From: Phocaeicola plebeius DSM 17135
GTDB taxonomy: Bacteria > Bacteroidota > Bacteroidia > Bacteroidales > Bacteroidaceae
Reading direction: 5' to 3'
NCBI RefSeq assembly: GCF_000187895.1
Contig: NZ_DS990134.1
Coordinates: forward strand, 1 to 64,000
DNA length: 64,000 bases
In this document: one piece after another, positions 1-8,670 of the stretch
How positions within the stretch are numbered: the stretch's first letter is position 1
How the letters are laid out: every line of letters starts with the position of its first letter
Made by a program: the position numbers and the translations under genes
The notes under the pieces: model-generated
Told to the model about the DNA's origin: nothing
What the model saw: only the letters and a program-made list of their open reading frames with translations
Database searches by the model: none

Positions 1-48
1 TCTATTATGGTAAGATTAATCAAAACAGAGGCAGTCATAAGTGTACTG

Positions 49-564
49 ATGGGGCATTTTATAAAGAAATTATTGTTTATCTTGCTGTTTGTCGGGGTAC
101 TGATTGCTCCGGCAAACGCACAAAACGAAAAGAATATGTATTCGTACAAGAAAATTGGCAACAAGTATATTGTCAGCATTAACAATCATACTGAAATTGT
201 GAAAGCCCTGAATGCTTTCTGCAAGGAGAAAGGAATTCTGTCGGGTTCTATCAACGGGATTGGTGCTATCGGAGAGCTGACCCTCCGTTTCTTCAATCCC
301 AAGACAAAAGCATATGATGATAAGACATTCCGGGAGCAAATGGAAATATCCAACCTTACAGGGAATATATCATCTATGAATGAGCAGGTATATCTTCATT
401 TGCATATAACCGTCGGCAGGAGCGACTATTCCGCTTTAGCCGGACATCTACTTTCCGCAATACAGAATGGTGCAGGGGAGTTCGTGGTGGAAGATTATAG
501 CGAGCGGATAAGTCGCACATATAATCCGGATTTAGGACTGAATATATACGATTTTGAAAGATAG
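49..564 (+). CDS. Secreted PPC/DUF296-domain protein
   Basis: Starting at the ATG at 49 gives 171 residues that begin with a clean signal peptide (basic MGHFIKK, hydrophobic core, ANA-QN cleavage), so I prefer it to the ATG at 7. The rest matches the PPC (plant and prokaryote conserved, DUF296) domain: a GIGAIGE turn, an EISNLTGNIS strand, a YLHLHITVGR segment with the paired histidines and a GHLLSA helix. This domain forms trimers and is linked in plants to DNA-binding proteins, but bacterial members have no settled function, and an exported copy is unlikely to bind DNA. It precedes a Tat-exported reductase in the same direction. Family call fairly sure, role unknown. Confidence 0.75.
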   Translation: MGHFIKKLLFILLFVGVLIAPANAQNEKNMYSYKKIGNKYIVSINNHTEIVKALNAFCKEKGILSGSINGIGAIGELTLRFFNPKTKAYDDKTFREQMEISNLTGNISSMNEQVYLHLHITVGRSDYSALAGHLLSAIQNGAGEFVVEDYSERISRTYNPDLGLNIYDFER

Positions 565-690
565 TTGCCTATAAATATCGCTTGGAATACAGGATAATAC
601 ATCATTCAGCTTAGATAATATATATCAAAAAAAGTTTATCAATTCTGTCACGTTAACTTTGCAACAGAAATAATTTAAAGACTATCAAAT

Positions 691-1863
691 ATGGATAAAG
701 ACAAGGATATGAGCCGCCGGAGATTCCTTAAAATGGCGGCATTGACAGGAGCTGCCATGTGTGTCGGGCCTACCTTGAACAAGGTAACGGCAGCAGAACG
801 GGTATGGATGGGGAAACAACAAGTTGCAAACAACATCCCTGCAGGCATGGCGGCGGTGCGCACTCGGCGAACATTGGGACACGGAAATACGGCATTCACT
901 GTTTCTGCAATGGGATATGGCTGTATGGGCTTGAACCATAACCACAGCCAGTACCCGAGCAGGGAAAAAGAAATCGCCCTGGTGCATGAAGCTGTTGAAC
1001 GTGGGGTGACCCTTTTCGATACAGCCGAAAGCTACGGCTACCACATCAATGAAAAATTGGTCGGCGAAGCCTTGAAAGGATATACCGACCGGGTATTTGT
1101 GTCATCGAAGTTCGGACATAAGTTTGTAAACGGTGTGCAGATTAAAACCGAAGAGGACAGCACTCCGGCCAACATCCGCCGGGTTTGTGAAAACTCGTTG
1201 CGCAATCTCGGAGTTGAAACATTGGGCATGTTCTACCAGCACCGCATAGACCCGAACACACCGATTGAAGCGGTGGCTGAAACATGCAGCAAACTCATCA
1301 AGGAAGGTAAAATCCTGCATTGGGGCATGTGTGAAGTAAACGTTGATACCATCCGCCGTGCGCACAAGATATGTCCGGTTACGGCAATCCAAAGCGAATA
1401 TCACTTGATGCACCGCATGGTAGAGACGAACGGAGTGTTGGAGCTGTGCGAGGATTTGGGCATCGGTTTCGTTCCATACAGTCCGCTGAACCGTGGTTTT
1501 TTGGGCGGTATGATCAATGAATATACCAAGTTTGATGTTACCAACGACAACCGGCAGACCTTGCCACGCTTCCAGCCCGAAGCCATACGCGCCAACTATC
1601 GTATTGTGGAAGTTCTTAACGCTTTCGGCCGTACAAGAGGCATTACCCCGGCACAGATAGCTTTGGCCTGGCTGATGAACAAGAAGCCTTTTATCGTGCC
1701 TATTCCGGGCACCACCAAACTCTCTCATCTGGAAGAGAACCTTCGTGCCTGCGACATCCGTTTCACGGCAGAAGAGATAGAAGAACTGGAAACAGCCGTA
1801 GCTGCCATTCCTGTGGTGGGTAGCCGCTACGATGCCTTGCAGGAGTCTAAAATCCCAAAATAA
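691..1863 (+). CDS. Tat-exported aldo/keto reductase
   Basis: The 390-residue product begins with a twin-arginine signal (MSRRRFLKMAALTG), so it is probably folded with its nicotinamide cofactor and exported. The body is an aldo/keto reductase barrel. The catalytic Asp and Tyr are in LFDTAESYG near residues 110-115, the Lys in VSSKFG and the His in YQHRID. The C-terminal GTTKLSHLEENL segment is the usual NADP phosphate-binding loop. The carbonyl substrate cannot be read from sequence. It lies just upstream of a lipoprotein hydrolase and a lipoprotein flavodoxin in the same orientation, an envelope redox group. Seven bases separate its stop from the hydrolase start, suggesting one transcript. 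Confidence 0.9.
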   Translation: MDKDKDMSRRRFLKMAALTGAAMCVGPTLNKVTAAERVWMGKQQVANNIPAGMAAVRTRRTLGHGNTAFTVSAMGYGCMGLNHNHSQYPSREKEIALVHEAVERGVTLFDTAESYGYHINEKLVGEALKGYTDRVFVSSKFGHKFVNGVQIKTEEDSTPANIRRVCENSLRNLGVETLGMFYQHRIDPNTPIEAVAETCSKLIKEGKILHWGMCEVNVDTIRRAHKICPVTAIQSEYHLMHRMVETNGVLELCEDLGIGFVPYSPLNRGFLGGMINEYTKFDVTNDNRQTLPRFQPEAIRANYRIVEVLNAFGRTRGITPAQIALAWLMNKKPFIVPIPGTTKLSHLEENLRACDIRFTAEEIEELETAVAAIPVVGSRYDALQESKIPK

Positions 1864-2265
1864 TCCGTGTATGAAGAAACAGATATTTTACATGACGTTC
1901 ATCGCTTTACTGTCGGGCTGTAATTGTTACAAAGGGAATATTCTGCAAATAGAGGAACAAGGCAGTTTTGCCGTAGGTGGCACCGTACTGACCGATTCAT
2001 TGGGACACAAATACCACGGCGACCATGCTTATGTATTTTATCAGAAACCGGTTGATGCACGGAAATATCCGCTTGTTTTTGCACATGGTGTCGGCCAGTT
2101 TTCCAAAACATGGGAGACCACTCCTGACGGACGCGAAGGGTTTCAGAATATATTTCTTCGCAAAGGTTTCTCCACCTATCTTGTCGACCAGCCTCGCCGG
2201 GGAAATGCCGGACGGAGTACGGAAGCTGTCACACTGGAACCGGTATTCGATGAAGAAGAATGGTT

Positions 2266-2345
2266 TGGAAAATCCAGTGTAAGCTGCCCCCTAAAACCAA
2301 GCGATTCTGCCCCCTTAAAACATTCAACAATGCCCCCTTAAAAAG
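2266..2345. repeat. IS21 left end with three phased terminal repeats
   Basis: After the terminal inverted repeat, the block (C/A)TGCCCCC(T)TAAAA occurs three times, starting at 2284, 2307 and 2330, a regular 23-bp spacing. The right end has the complementary G-rich blocks at about 4824, 4849 and 4870. IS21-family elements are known to carry such multiple terminal repeats as transposase binding sites; the phasing places them on nearly the same helix face. Confidence 0.8.
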
Positions 2346-2376
2346 TCTTGACCGATGGGGTTATTATTATTTTAGT

Positions 2377-3159
2377 TTATTTCCCTCTGTATGCAGCCAT
2401 TTTACGGACACTTTCTCCTGTCAGCTCAATCCGGTGCGCCGTATGTATAATACGATCCATAATGGCATCTGCTACTGTAGGGTCTCCGATTGCATCATAC
2501 CAATTGTCCGTTGGCAGTTGCGAGGTGATGATGATGGACTTGCGCCCATGTCGGTCCTCTATTATATCGAGCAGGATGGGTCGTTCCTTGGCATCAAGGT
2601 TCACAAGGAAGAGGTCATCCAATATGAGCAGCGTGCTCCGTTCGATTCTCTTGAGTTCCGATTCCAGTGTGCCTTTTACTTTTGCCACCTTAAGCGTACC
2701 CATAAGTTTCGGAGCATTCGCATAATATGTCCGTATGCCCTTCTTGCAGGCTTCATACCCCATTGCTGTGGCAAGGAAGCTCTTCCCGGTACCGGATGAC
2801 CCTGTGATGAAGAGGTTCTGTCCCTTGCGGATGAACTCCAGCGATGCAAGCCGCTCCATCTGATTGCGGTCAAGGCCACGCGGGATTGCATAGTCTATCT
2901 GCTCGAGGCAGGCCTTGTAGCGGAACGCCGCCCCGCGTATAAGGCGTTGGATGGCTGCATTGGCACGGTAGTCCCATTCCCTGGCAAGTAACATGTGCAG
3001 GAAAGAGTCGATTGTCATTGTTTCTGCCATAGTGGAGGTTAGGCTTTCAGTGAAGGCGGCGGCCATGCCGTGCAGCTTCATACGGTTCATCAGTTCGATT
3101 GTCAACGTGTTGCGGTCTTTTTCGACAGCTATCGGTGCGGTAAGATTATTTGTTTCCAT
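2377..3159 (-). CDS. istB: IstB-type transposition helper ATPase
   Basis: 260 residues matching the IstB helper of IS21 elements, a AAA+ ATPase that loads on DNA and activates the IstA transposase. The Walker A motif GSSGTGKSFL lies near residue 115, followed by a Walker B type LLILDDLF and sensor IIITSQLP. Length is normal. Its start overlaps the 3' end of istA by 14 bases, which suggests translational coupling. Confidence 0.95.
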   Translation of the reverse strand: METNNLTAPIAVEKDRNTLTIELMNRMKLHGMAAAFTESLTSTMAETMTIDSFLHMLLAREWDYRANAAIQRLIRGAAFRYKACLEQIDYAIPRGLDRNQMERLASLEFIRKGQNLFITGSSGTGKSFLATAMGYEACKKGIRTYYANAPKLMGTLKVAKVKGTLESELKRIERSTLLILDDLFLVNLDAKERPILLDIIEDRHGRKSIIITSQLPTDNWYDAIGDPTVADAIMDRIIHTAHRIELTGESVRKMAAYRGK

Positions 3160-4726
3160 TGTTGTCTCTATTTAAATGTTTTAATTGTGCGAAGTAGGCT
3201 GCTCCGCGGATGTTTTTGTGGATAGATGTTACGGGGACCTCATCGTCAATGTCGTCTTTTGACAGGAAGTCTGCATCATCCCCGCGTTCAAGGATCCGCC
3301 TTATCTCCTGATATCCGTATAGGCGCAGTTGCGTGGCGCATGCGCTTGCCGCCACCAACCGTTCCAGCCCGAAGGTCTTCTCCAACGCCATGATGCCTCT
3401 GCATGAACGGAACGCCGCGGGAGGATACTTCTTGAGTTCCGCCACCTTGCGCAGATACAGCAGCAGGACGTTATCTGTCTGGCCGGCCCGTTCGTAAATC
3501 TGTTCCAGATCCTTTTCATAACTTCCATGACGTCCGGGCAGTCCGTGGGCATCCTTGGTCGTATAGGAGTATGGCGTGTCATCGCGCTGGTGTGTGGTCA
3601 CCAGACGCAGGCCATGATATATTTCCAGCGTGTCCGCATCATAGACAATCTCGACACGTTTGCCTATATACTCTTTCGGTACGCTGTAATGGTGAAGCCT
3701 GAAGGTGACATAGCCGTTACGCATTACTGTTGCGGAGCGTCGCTCTTTCATCTGATGGCGTATGGCGGGAAGCGGGCGGAGGCAGTCGGACTCAATCTGC
3801 TCGAACTGTTCCCGTCTGGACTGGGGACGCCCGCTCATCCTGCGTCCGTTGAAGGCCGAGAGCGATTCGGATATGGCCGCATTCAGAGACTCCAGCGAGT
3901 GGAATACAAGACCCTCGATGTCAGCGTAGACGGATCGGTAAAGTAGCTTCACGGCATTCTCCACCAAGGCCTTGTCCTTTGGATGACGTACCCGTGTGGG
4001 GTATACGGTACATCCGTAGTGTTCGGCAAATGCCGCAAACTCCTCGTTGATTACCGGCTCGTTACGGTCGCTGCGGGTTACCGCCGATTTGAGGTTGTCT
4101 GGTACGATCGCCATCGGAACCCCGCCGTAAAAATGAAGCGCGTTCTCACACGCCTTAATCAAGTCCTGTCTTGACTGGGACCAGACCGCCTCACAATAGG
4201 TATAGTGGCTGCACGGAAGTATGGCCACGAACACTTCAACGCTGCGACATTCACCGCTTTCACTGTCAACGACTTCCAGTTTGTCACCGGCGAAGTCGAT
4301 ATACATCTGGTCTCCGGCATAATGCTCGACATGGCCTACGACATGTGTCACCATACGGTAACGCATGAGATAGTTGCCGAAACTGGCATGTCTGTATCCG
4401 TCAGGATGGGTCTCGCGGTACTCTTCGTACAGGGTTTTCACTGTTACGCCTCGGCGGCTAAGCCGGGCAGCATACTCAGGAAGGAGTGCCTCAAGCTCAA
4501 GCTGGCGTTGTGACGGTTCCCTGTTACGGCCAACACCTTCAGAGAACATTTCCTGGATGCGAGCGGAAGGCATGGCGGCCAACTCCTTTATCGGTATACC
4601 ACACTCTTGAAACAGGCGCACATATCTGCGCACCGTGTTGCGGGAAAGCTCAAAGCTCCTGCTTATCTGCTTTATCCCCATCCCCAATGCGTAACATTGG
4701 AGGATGTTTGCTATCTTTGTTGTCAT
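3146..4726 (-). CDS. istA: IstA-type DDE transposase
   Basis: 526 residues. An N-terminal helix-turn-helix (IKQISRSFELSRNTVRRYV) is followed by an RNase H-fold integrase core whose acidic residues can be seen as D in MYIDFAGD, D in IVPDNLKS and E in ALVENAVK. A C-terminal beta-rich domain (YSVPKEYIGKRVEIVYD) completes the usual layout. Length and domain order agree with intact IstA. It is the upstream gene of the element, and istB follows with an overlap. Confidence 0.95.
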   Translation of the reverse strand: MTTKIANILQCYALGMGIKQISRSFELSRNTVRRYVRLFQECGIPIKELAAMPSARIQEMFSEGVGRNREPSQRQLELEALLPEYAARLSRRGVTVKTLYEEYRETHPDGYRHASFGNYLMRYRMVTHVVGHVEHYAGDQMYIDFAGDKLEVVDSESGECRSVEVFVAILPCSHYTYCEAVWSQSRQDLIKACENALHFYGGVPMAIVPDNLKSAVTRSDRNEPVINEEFAAFAEHYGCTVYPTRVRHPKDKALVENAVKLLYRSVYADIEGLVFHSLESLNAAISESLSAFNGRRMSGRPQSRREQFEQIESDCLRPLPAIRHQMKERRSATVMRNGYVTFRLHHYSVPKEYIGKRVEIVYDADTLEIYHGLRLVTTHQRDDTPYSYTTKDAHGLPGRHGSYEKDLEQIYERAGQTDNVLLLYLRKVAELKKYPPAAFRSCRGIMALEKTFGLERLVAASACATQLRLYGYQEIRRILERGDDADFLSKDDIDDEVPVTSIHKNIRGAAYFAQLKHLNRDNNGNK

Positions 4727-5584
4727 AGTAGAAATGATTTTATCCCACCGGTCAAGACGGGAATCAAATCTACGAAAAATCCCCTGCCGGGCATTGCCAA
4801 GCAGGGGTATTTTTATATTGGAATCAAGGGGGTAGGATTATTTTAGCACAAGGGGGCAGAATCGCTTGGTTTTAGGGGGCAGCTTACACTGGATTTTCCA
4901 TGGTTCAACCGTTTCCGTGTGGGAATCTATCCTGATTATTTCGAGGGTGTACAGTTCAGTCGCGACCGGGAAGCCTTAAACCAGTACTTCCGGCAGATGA
5001 CGCCGACCATCGGACCTTTGGACTTCGATGTCTATTCCGATGCCTATGCTGCTCTTTTTGACAAAATCGGTCCGGCCATATTTGTCACTCATTCACAAGG
5101 CGGTCCGGTGGGTTGGTTTACTTTGCTCAAAACGAAGAACATCAAAGCCATTGTAGCATACGAACCCGGTGGAAGTGTACCCTTCCCAACCGGTCAAGTT
5201 CCCGAAGAAGGCAAAGTCTTGACACGGTCTAAAAAAACAGAAGGAATAGAAGTCCCTATGGCAGTTTTCAAGAGATACATGGAAATTCCCATCATCATTT
5301 ACTATGGGGATAACCTGCCCGAAACAGACGAACATCCGGAACTTTACGAATGGACACGCCGTCTGCATCTCATGCGCAAGTGGGCCGAAATGCTCAATAA
5401 GCTGGGCGGTGACGTGACGGTCATTCATCTGCCCGATGTCGGTCTGCATGGGAATACGCACTTCCCGATGTCGGATTTGAACAATGTGGAAGTAGCTGAC
5501 CTGCTGTCGAAGTGGCTGTATGAGAAACAGCTGGACAGATAGAAATTAACAGAGGATAACCCCAAAACCTAAATAAAAATAGTT

Positions 5585-6198
5585 ATGAAACTGAAGTGCT
5601 TATTGGCAATGCTGCTCTTAACCTTCCTTTCGTGCAGCAACACTCCGGCTGTTGAAGATAAGATAGATTCGTTGCCTCACTCAGAGCCGGGGAAAACATT
5701 GATAGTCTATTTCTCATGGAGCGGACATACGCAAACTGTAGCCAACATTATCCATGAACTTATTGGATGCGACATGGTGGAGATTGAACCGGAAGAACCC
5801 TATTCTGATGAATATAATGAAGTGGTTGACCGTTTCAAAAATGAAAGAGACAATCATATTCTTCCAGCTCTGCGTACAAAAGTAGAGAATATGGATGATT
5901 ATGATACATTGATTATCGGTAGTCCTATTTGGGGTGGTCTTCTGTCTTCTCCTGTAAAAAGTTTCCTGTCCGGTTATGATTTGTCCGGGAAAAAGATACT
6001 CCCATTCTGTACACATGGAGGAAGCGGAACAGCACAAAGTGTGGATAATATCCGCAAACTATGTCCCCATGCTGAAATATTGCTGTTTATGGCAGTCAAA
6101 CTGCAAACTCTCGGAATGAAGTGAAAAAATGGCTGTCAGAAGCCGGATTTTCTGTCGAATTAAATTACGCCCGTTTAATAGTTTTAATACTGAAATGA
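5585..6198 (+). pseudogene. Lipoprotein flavodoxin, frameshifted near the C-terminus
   Basis: Begins with a lipobox signal (LLLTFLSCS) followed by a flavodoxin fold: IVYFSWSGHTQTVA is the FMN phosphate loop and GSPIWGGLLSSPVKSFL and CTHGGSGT are the isoalloxazine-contacting segments. The open frame ends at 6124. The expected last helix (NSRNEVKKWLSEAGF) is encoded in a different frame from 6106, ending at 6198, so a one-base change near 6100-6106 has removed it. Immediately beyond lies a decayed integrase, so the original 3' end may also be rearranged. The upstream neighbours are an exported reductase and a hydrolase. The truncated form may still fold, which I cannot judge. Confidence 0.75.
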
Positions 6199-6209
6199 AA
6201 TATCCTTTG

Positions 6210-7215
6210 TTATCCGCACTCTTTCATCCCCTTTTTCAGAGATTTGCAGATAGACCAGTAGTTGAGATTAGGGAATATGAGATTGTCTTCCTGACAGGGT
6301 CGGTAACGCTCGATAATCTGCAAAGGAGTATCCAACAGTTTCACTTGGAACGGCACTTTTGTCTTGTACCGTTTGGACAATATCCACTTCTCACCATTCA
6401 CTTCTACGATGTTGCTATTGGTTAGTTCCTTGATGTCCACGAAAGAGAGGGCAGTGAAGCTGGCGAAAACAAAAATGTCACGAATATAGAACAGTTGGAC
6501 ATCCCCAACTCGTGCGTCATCAACGTTTTCAGTTCATCTTCCGTCAGGAACTCACGTTCCGTCACATTAGGGCTGATGTGGAATTGGGCAAACGTTTTTT
6601 TCGGTATTAGTCCGTTAAAGTGCACACACATGACAACGCCTTTCAGCCACATGCATTTTTCCCATATCGTCCCGTTGTGAAGTCCCGCTTTCGTTGATAG
6701 GTAGGCTGCAAACCCCTTGATGAAGTCGGGCTTAATCTCCAGCATGAACATATCCGTCCGTCTGTAAAAAGACTTGATGAACGCTGCCACATGGTTTCTT
6801 GCCACCACCCGTGAACGGTGGTTGCCATTACCCTGTCTTTTCCGACACGCTTCTTGAATACTTCGTTCTCACGTCCGGACGCTTTGAGCAGTGTCTCATA
6901 CTCACTGCCGATACCCTGATAAGCATTGCTCACCATTTCAGCCGTCACGAACGCTTCACGGTCGAATATACGCAGGTAGTGCTTGATGATTTGAGCCTTG
7001 ATGTTGTCAAGGGCAAGGTTGATATCACGTACTTCCGCACTCTTGCCTTTCGCCCTGTTCCCTTTCACGTCCCAAAGCGTTTTCGGGATACTCTACTTAT
7101 AGCTGAACTGCGTCACAATCCCGTTAATCGTTACCCGTCCTATGATGCGGACAATATCGTTTTTCTCCTTGTTGCCGTTCACGTAGAACAGCACTTTGAA
7201 TGTACTTCTTGCCAT
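6210..7215 (-). pseudogene. Decayed tyrosine recombinase (Bacteroides element integrase)
   Basis: Reading leftward from the ATG at 7215, the product starts MARSTFKVLFYVNGNKEKND, the arm-binding domain of Bacteroides mobile-element integrases. An in-frame TAG at 7093-7095 interrupts it. The arm domain resumes (SIPKTLWDVKGN), then shifts frame near 6800 into the SAM-like core-binding domain, and shifts again near 6450 into the start of the catalytic domain (ALSFVDIKEL). It ends at 6210 before the HxxR and Tyr motifs. With one nonsense codon, two frameshifts and a missing catalytic end, it is inactive. It is the relic of an integrated element whose other end is not certain. Confidence 0.88.
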
Positions 7216-7371
7216 ACTCGTTTTTTAAGTTTAAAATTAAGTATCAATGAGTTATGCCTTGTAAACCAACCGAAGCCATACGGAGAAAAATTCAGCACGG
7301 AGTATCAAAAACCACCTTTCACGGGGTAATGATTTAGCAACCTTTCTACTTCATAAATTTACTTTTTTTTG

Positions 7372-7385
7372 CGTTACCTCGTTTT
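7372..7385 (+). repeat. Left copy of CGTTACCTCGTTTT, possible att core
   Basis: Exact 14-base direct repeat of 25160-25173, lying 157 bases upstream of the integrase relic start. Such matches arise by chance in 64 kb, so only its position beside an integrase makes it a candidate attachment core. Confidence 0.3.
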
Positions 7386-7538
7386 ATGCCTTTGTCCTCA
7401 TTTGTCCTCACAAACGCTTTATTCATAGCCGTTTTAAAAACATTTCCGCCTTTCTATTCCTCTTTTCCACAGATTTTTAGTAAATTTATATCCGTCTAAT
7501 TTTTAAGGTCCTATGTTCAGACTCAATCTAACCAAACA

Positions 7539-7769
7539 TTGCATAAAGTGGTACTGTTTCATCCAAATGCAACTGATGGACACGTTCGTACATTATTTTG
7601 TGCTTGTATCGTTATATCTATTGCAGCTATTATCTGTAGTTCATTTGTATCCATGGCCCATTACAGACAGGCGTTATTCAGTATGACTTATTTTTCCTCC
7701 CTGGTGTTTTTTTGTGGAGTATGCATTGCGCATTTGCGGCACCGGTCAAATATCCGGATAGAGACATAA
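7539..7769 (+). CDS. Possible small membrane protein (unrecognised)
   Basis: A 76-residue frame from a TTG codon with two hydrophobic stretches (LFCACIVISIAAIICSSFV and a second around FSSLVFFCGVCIA). A second hydrophobic frame starts at the ATG at 7780 (MEIYFFILWF, about 44 residues) in another register. Both may be pieces of one decayed membrane protein. No family recognised and no clear ribosome site. Confidence 0.25.
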   Translation: MHKVVLFHPNATDGHVRTLFCACIVISIAAIICSSFVSMAHYRQALFSMTYFSSLVFFCGVCIAHLRHRSNIRIET

Positions 7770-8096
7770 ACCGTACACGATGGAAATATATTTTTTCATT
7801 CTATGGTTTGTGGACTCCGTGACCATTCTCCCTTATATGTTAACCTATATGTATTGGGATACGAATATTGTCCATGTCATTATCCTCCTTTACATTTTTA
7901 TTATTGTCAAATAGATAAGATACTTACGGAAGAGTGGGTTATGACCTATATACCTGCGGTATCATGGTCTGTTTTTCTGCTATTCTGCTATACTATATAG
8001 AGCTTAATGTACAGCTTGAGGATTTCAAAACATTCGTGACGGGCTTTGGTGGGCAGTAATTCTAAGACTTTAAATAAAGAAAAATTATGTACTGCA

Positions 8097-8130
8097 CCCC
8101 AAAAGTTAGACACAAAACTTTTGGGGTTTT
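8097..8130 (+). promoter_or_regulatory. Hairpin plus T-run between IS left end and OrfA start
   Basis: An 11-bp perfect stem (CCCCAAAAGTT with AACTTTTGGGG at 8116-8126) encloses an 8-base loop and is followed by TTTT, three bases before the OrfA ATG. The left arm is part of the terminal inverted repeat. Transcripts entering from outside would fold here and either terminate or hide the OrfA start. The fold is seen; the protective role is inferred from other IS elements. Confidence 0.6.
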
Positions 8131-8133
8131 ATT

Positions 8134-8670
8134 ATGTCTACACAAAAAAGAAAACAAAAATCATTACAAGACTTGCTGTCTTATATGTATATGTTGGAAG
8201 ATGGCATATCCTTTAATCACATCCACAAGAACTATGGGATAAATGAAGCACGACTAAAGGTTTTATGGTCACGCTATCAGAAAGAAGGAGTATCTGGATT
8301 GCAAAAATGTCCCAATATCAAGGCCGATTATGCATTAAAACACGATATTGTTCTTGATATTGAAGAAAATCATCTTACTTTGCACGAAGCCTCGCTAAAA
8401 TATGGTGCAAGTCCTCAAAGGATAGGCGTATGGTTAAAGATTATGCGTACGGAGGGCATTGATGCTCTAAGTAAATGTAAAAAGCGTGGCAGACCGTCAC
8501 ATATGGGAAGACCGAAGAAGAATATCAAGCCACAGAGTGAACTGGAAAAACTCAGAAAAGAGAACGAGGAACTGCGACTGGAGGTAGCATTGCTAAAAAA
8601 AGTGAGAGCCTTAGTAGAGGAAAGGAACGCCCGACTACAAGGGATTGGGCGCGAGCCATCGAAGAACTAA
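8134..8670 (+). CDS. IS150-type OrfA (DNA-binding subunit)
   Basis: 178 residues with two helix-turn-helix modules (ISFNHIHKNYGINEARLKVLW and the later LTLHEASLKYGASPQRIGVWL) followed by a basic GRPSHMGRPKK stretch and a leucine-zipper-like helix (LEKLRKENEELRLEVALLKK). This matches OrfA of the IS150 group, which binds the IS ends. A run of seven A residues followed by G at 8595-8602, at the end of the zipper, is the expected slippage site into OrfB. Confidence 0.9.
   Translation: MSTQKRKQKSLQDLLSYMYMLEDGISFNHIHKNYGINEARLKVLWSRYQKEGVSGLQKCPNIKADYALKHDIVLDIEENHLTLHEASLKYGASPQRIGVWLKIMRTEGIDALSKCKKRGRPSHMGRPKKNIKPQSELEKLRKENEELRLEVALLKKVRALVEERNARLQGIGREPSKN

Larger units (their letters stand above)
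2266..4900 (-). mobile_element. Complete IS21-family insertion sequence
   Basis: A 2635-bp element bounded by long inverted repeats: the left end TGGAAAATCCAGTGTAAGCT and the right end is its exact complement, continuing inward past the CTGCCCCC blocks. Termini are TG and CA, and the target duplication is 5 bp (TGGTT), typical of IS21. It carries overlapping istA and istB on the minus strand. Both genes are full length with active-site motifs present, so the element appears transposition-competent. It splits a hydrolase gene. Confidence 0.93.
1871..5542 (+). pseudogene. Lipoprotein alpha/beta hydrolase split by IS21-family insertion
   Basis: The 5' part (1871-2265) encodes a lipoprotein signal (LLSGC lipobox) and the AHGVGQ oxyanion region of an alpha/beta hydrolase. 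The 3' part (4901-5542) carries the nucleophile elbow THSQGG and the C-terminal HLPDVGLHGNTH histidine region. Between them sits a 2635-bp IS. The 5 bases TGGTT occur on both sides (2261-2265 and 4901-4905); removing the IS and one copy rejoins the frame as EEWFNRFRVG. The gene is therefore interrupted recently and without further decay. As it stands, the upstream fragment ends in IS sequence after about 15 foreign codons, and a GTG at 4919 could only start a headless fragment. Confidence 0.92.
7216..8087. other. Low-coding stretch between integrase relic and IS150-type element
   Basis: 870 bases with no clear gene. It holds a 14-base sequence (7372-7385) repeated at 25160, and several short hydrophobic reading frames between 7513 and 8000 that may be remains of one multi-span membrane protein. 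The TTA target duplication of the next IS is at 8085-8087. Confidence 0.5.

Noticed and set aside
1102..1728. A 208-codon minus-strand frame opposite the aldo/keto reductase
   Set aside because: No family motifs and fully antisense to a well-supported gene; a codon-bias shadow.
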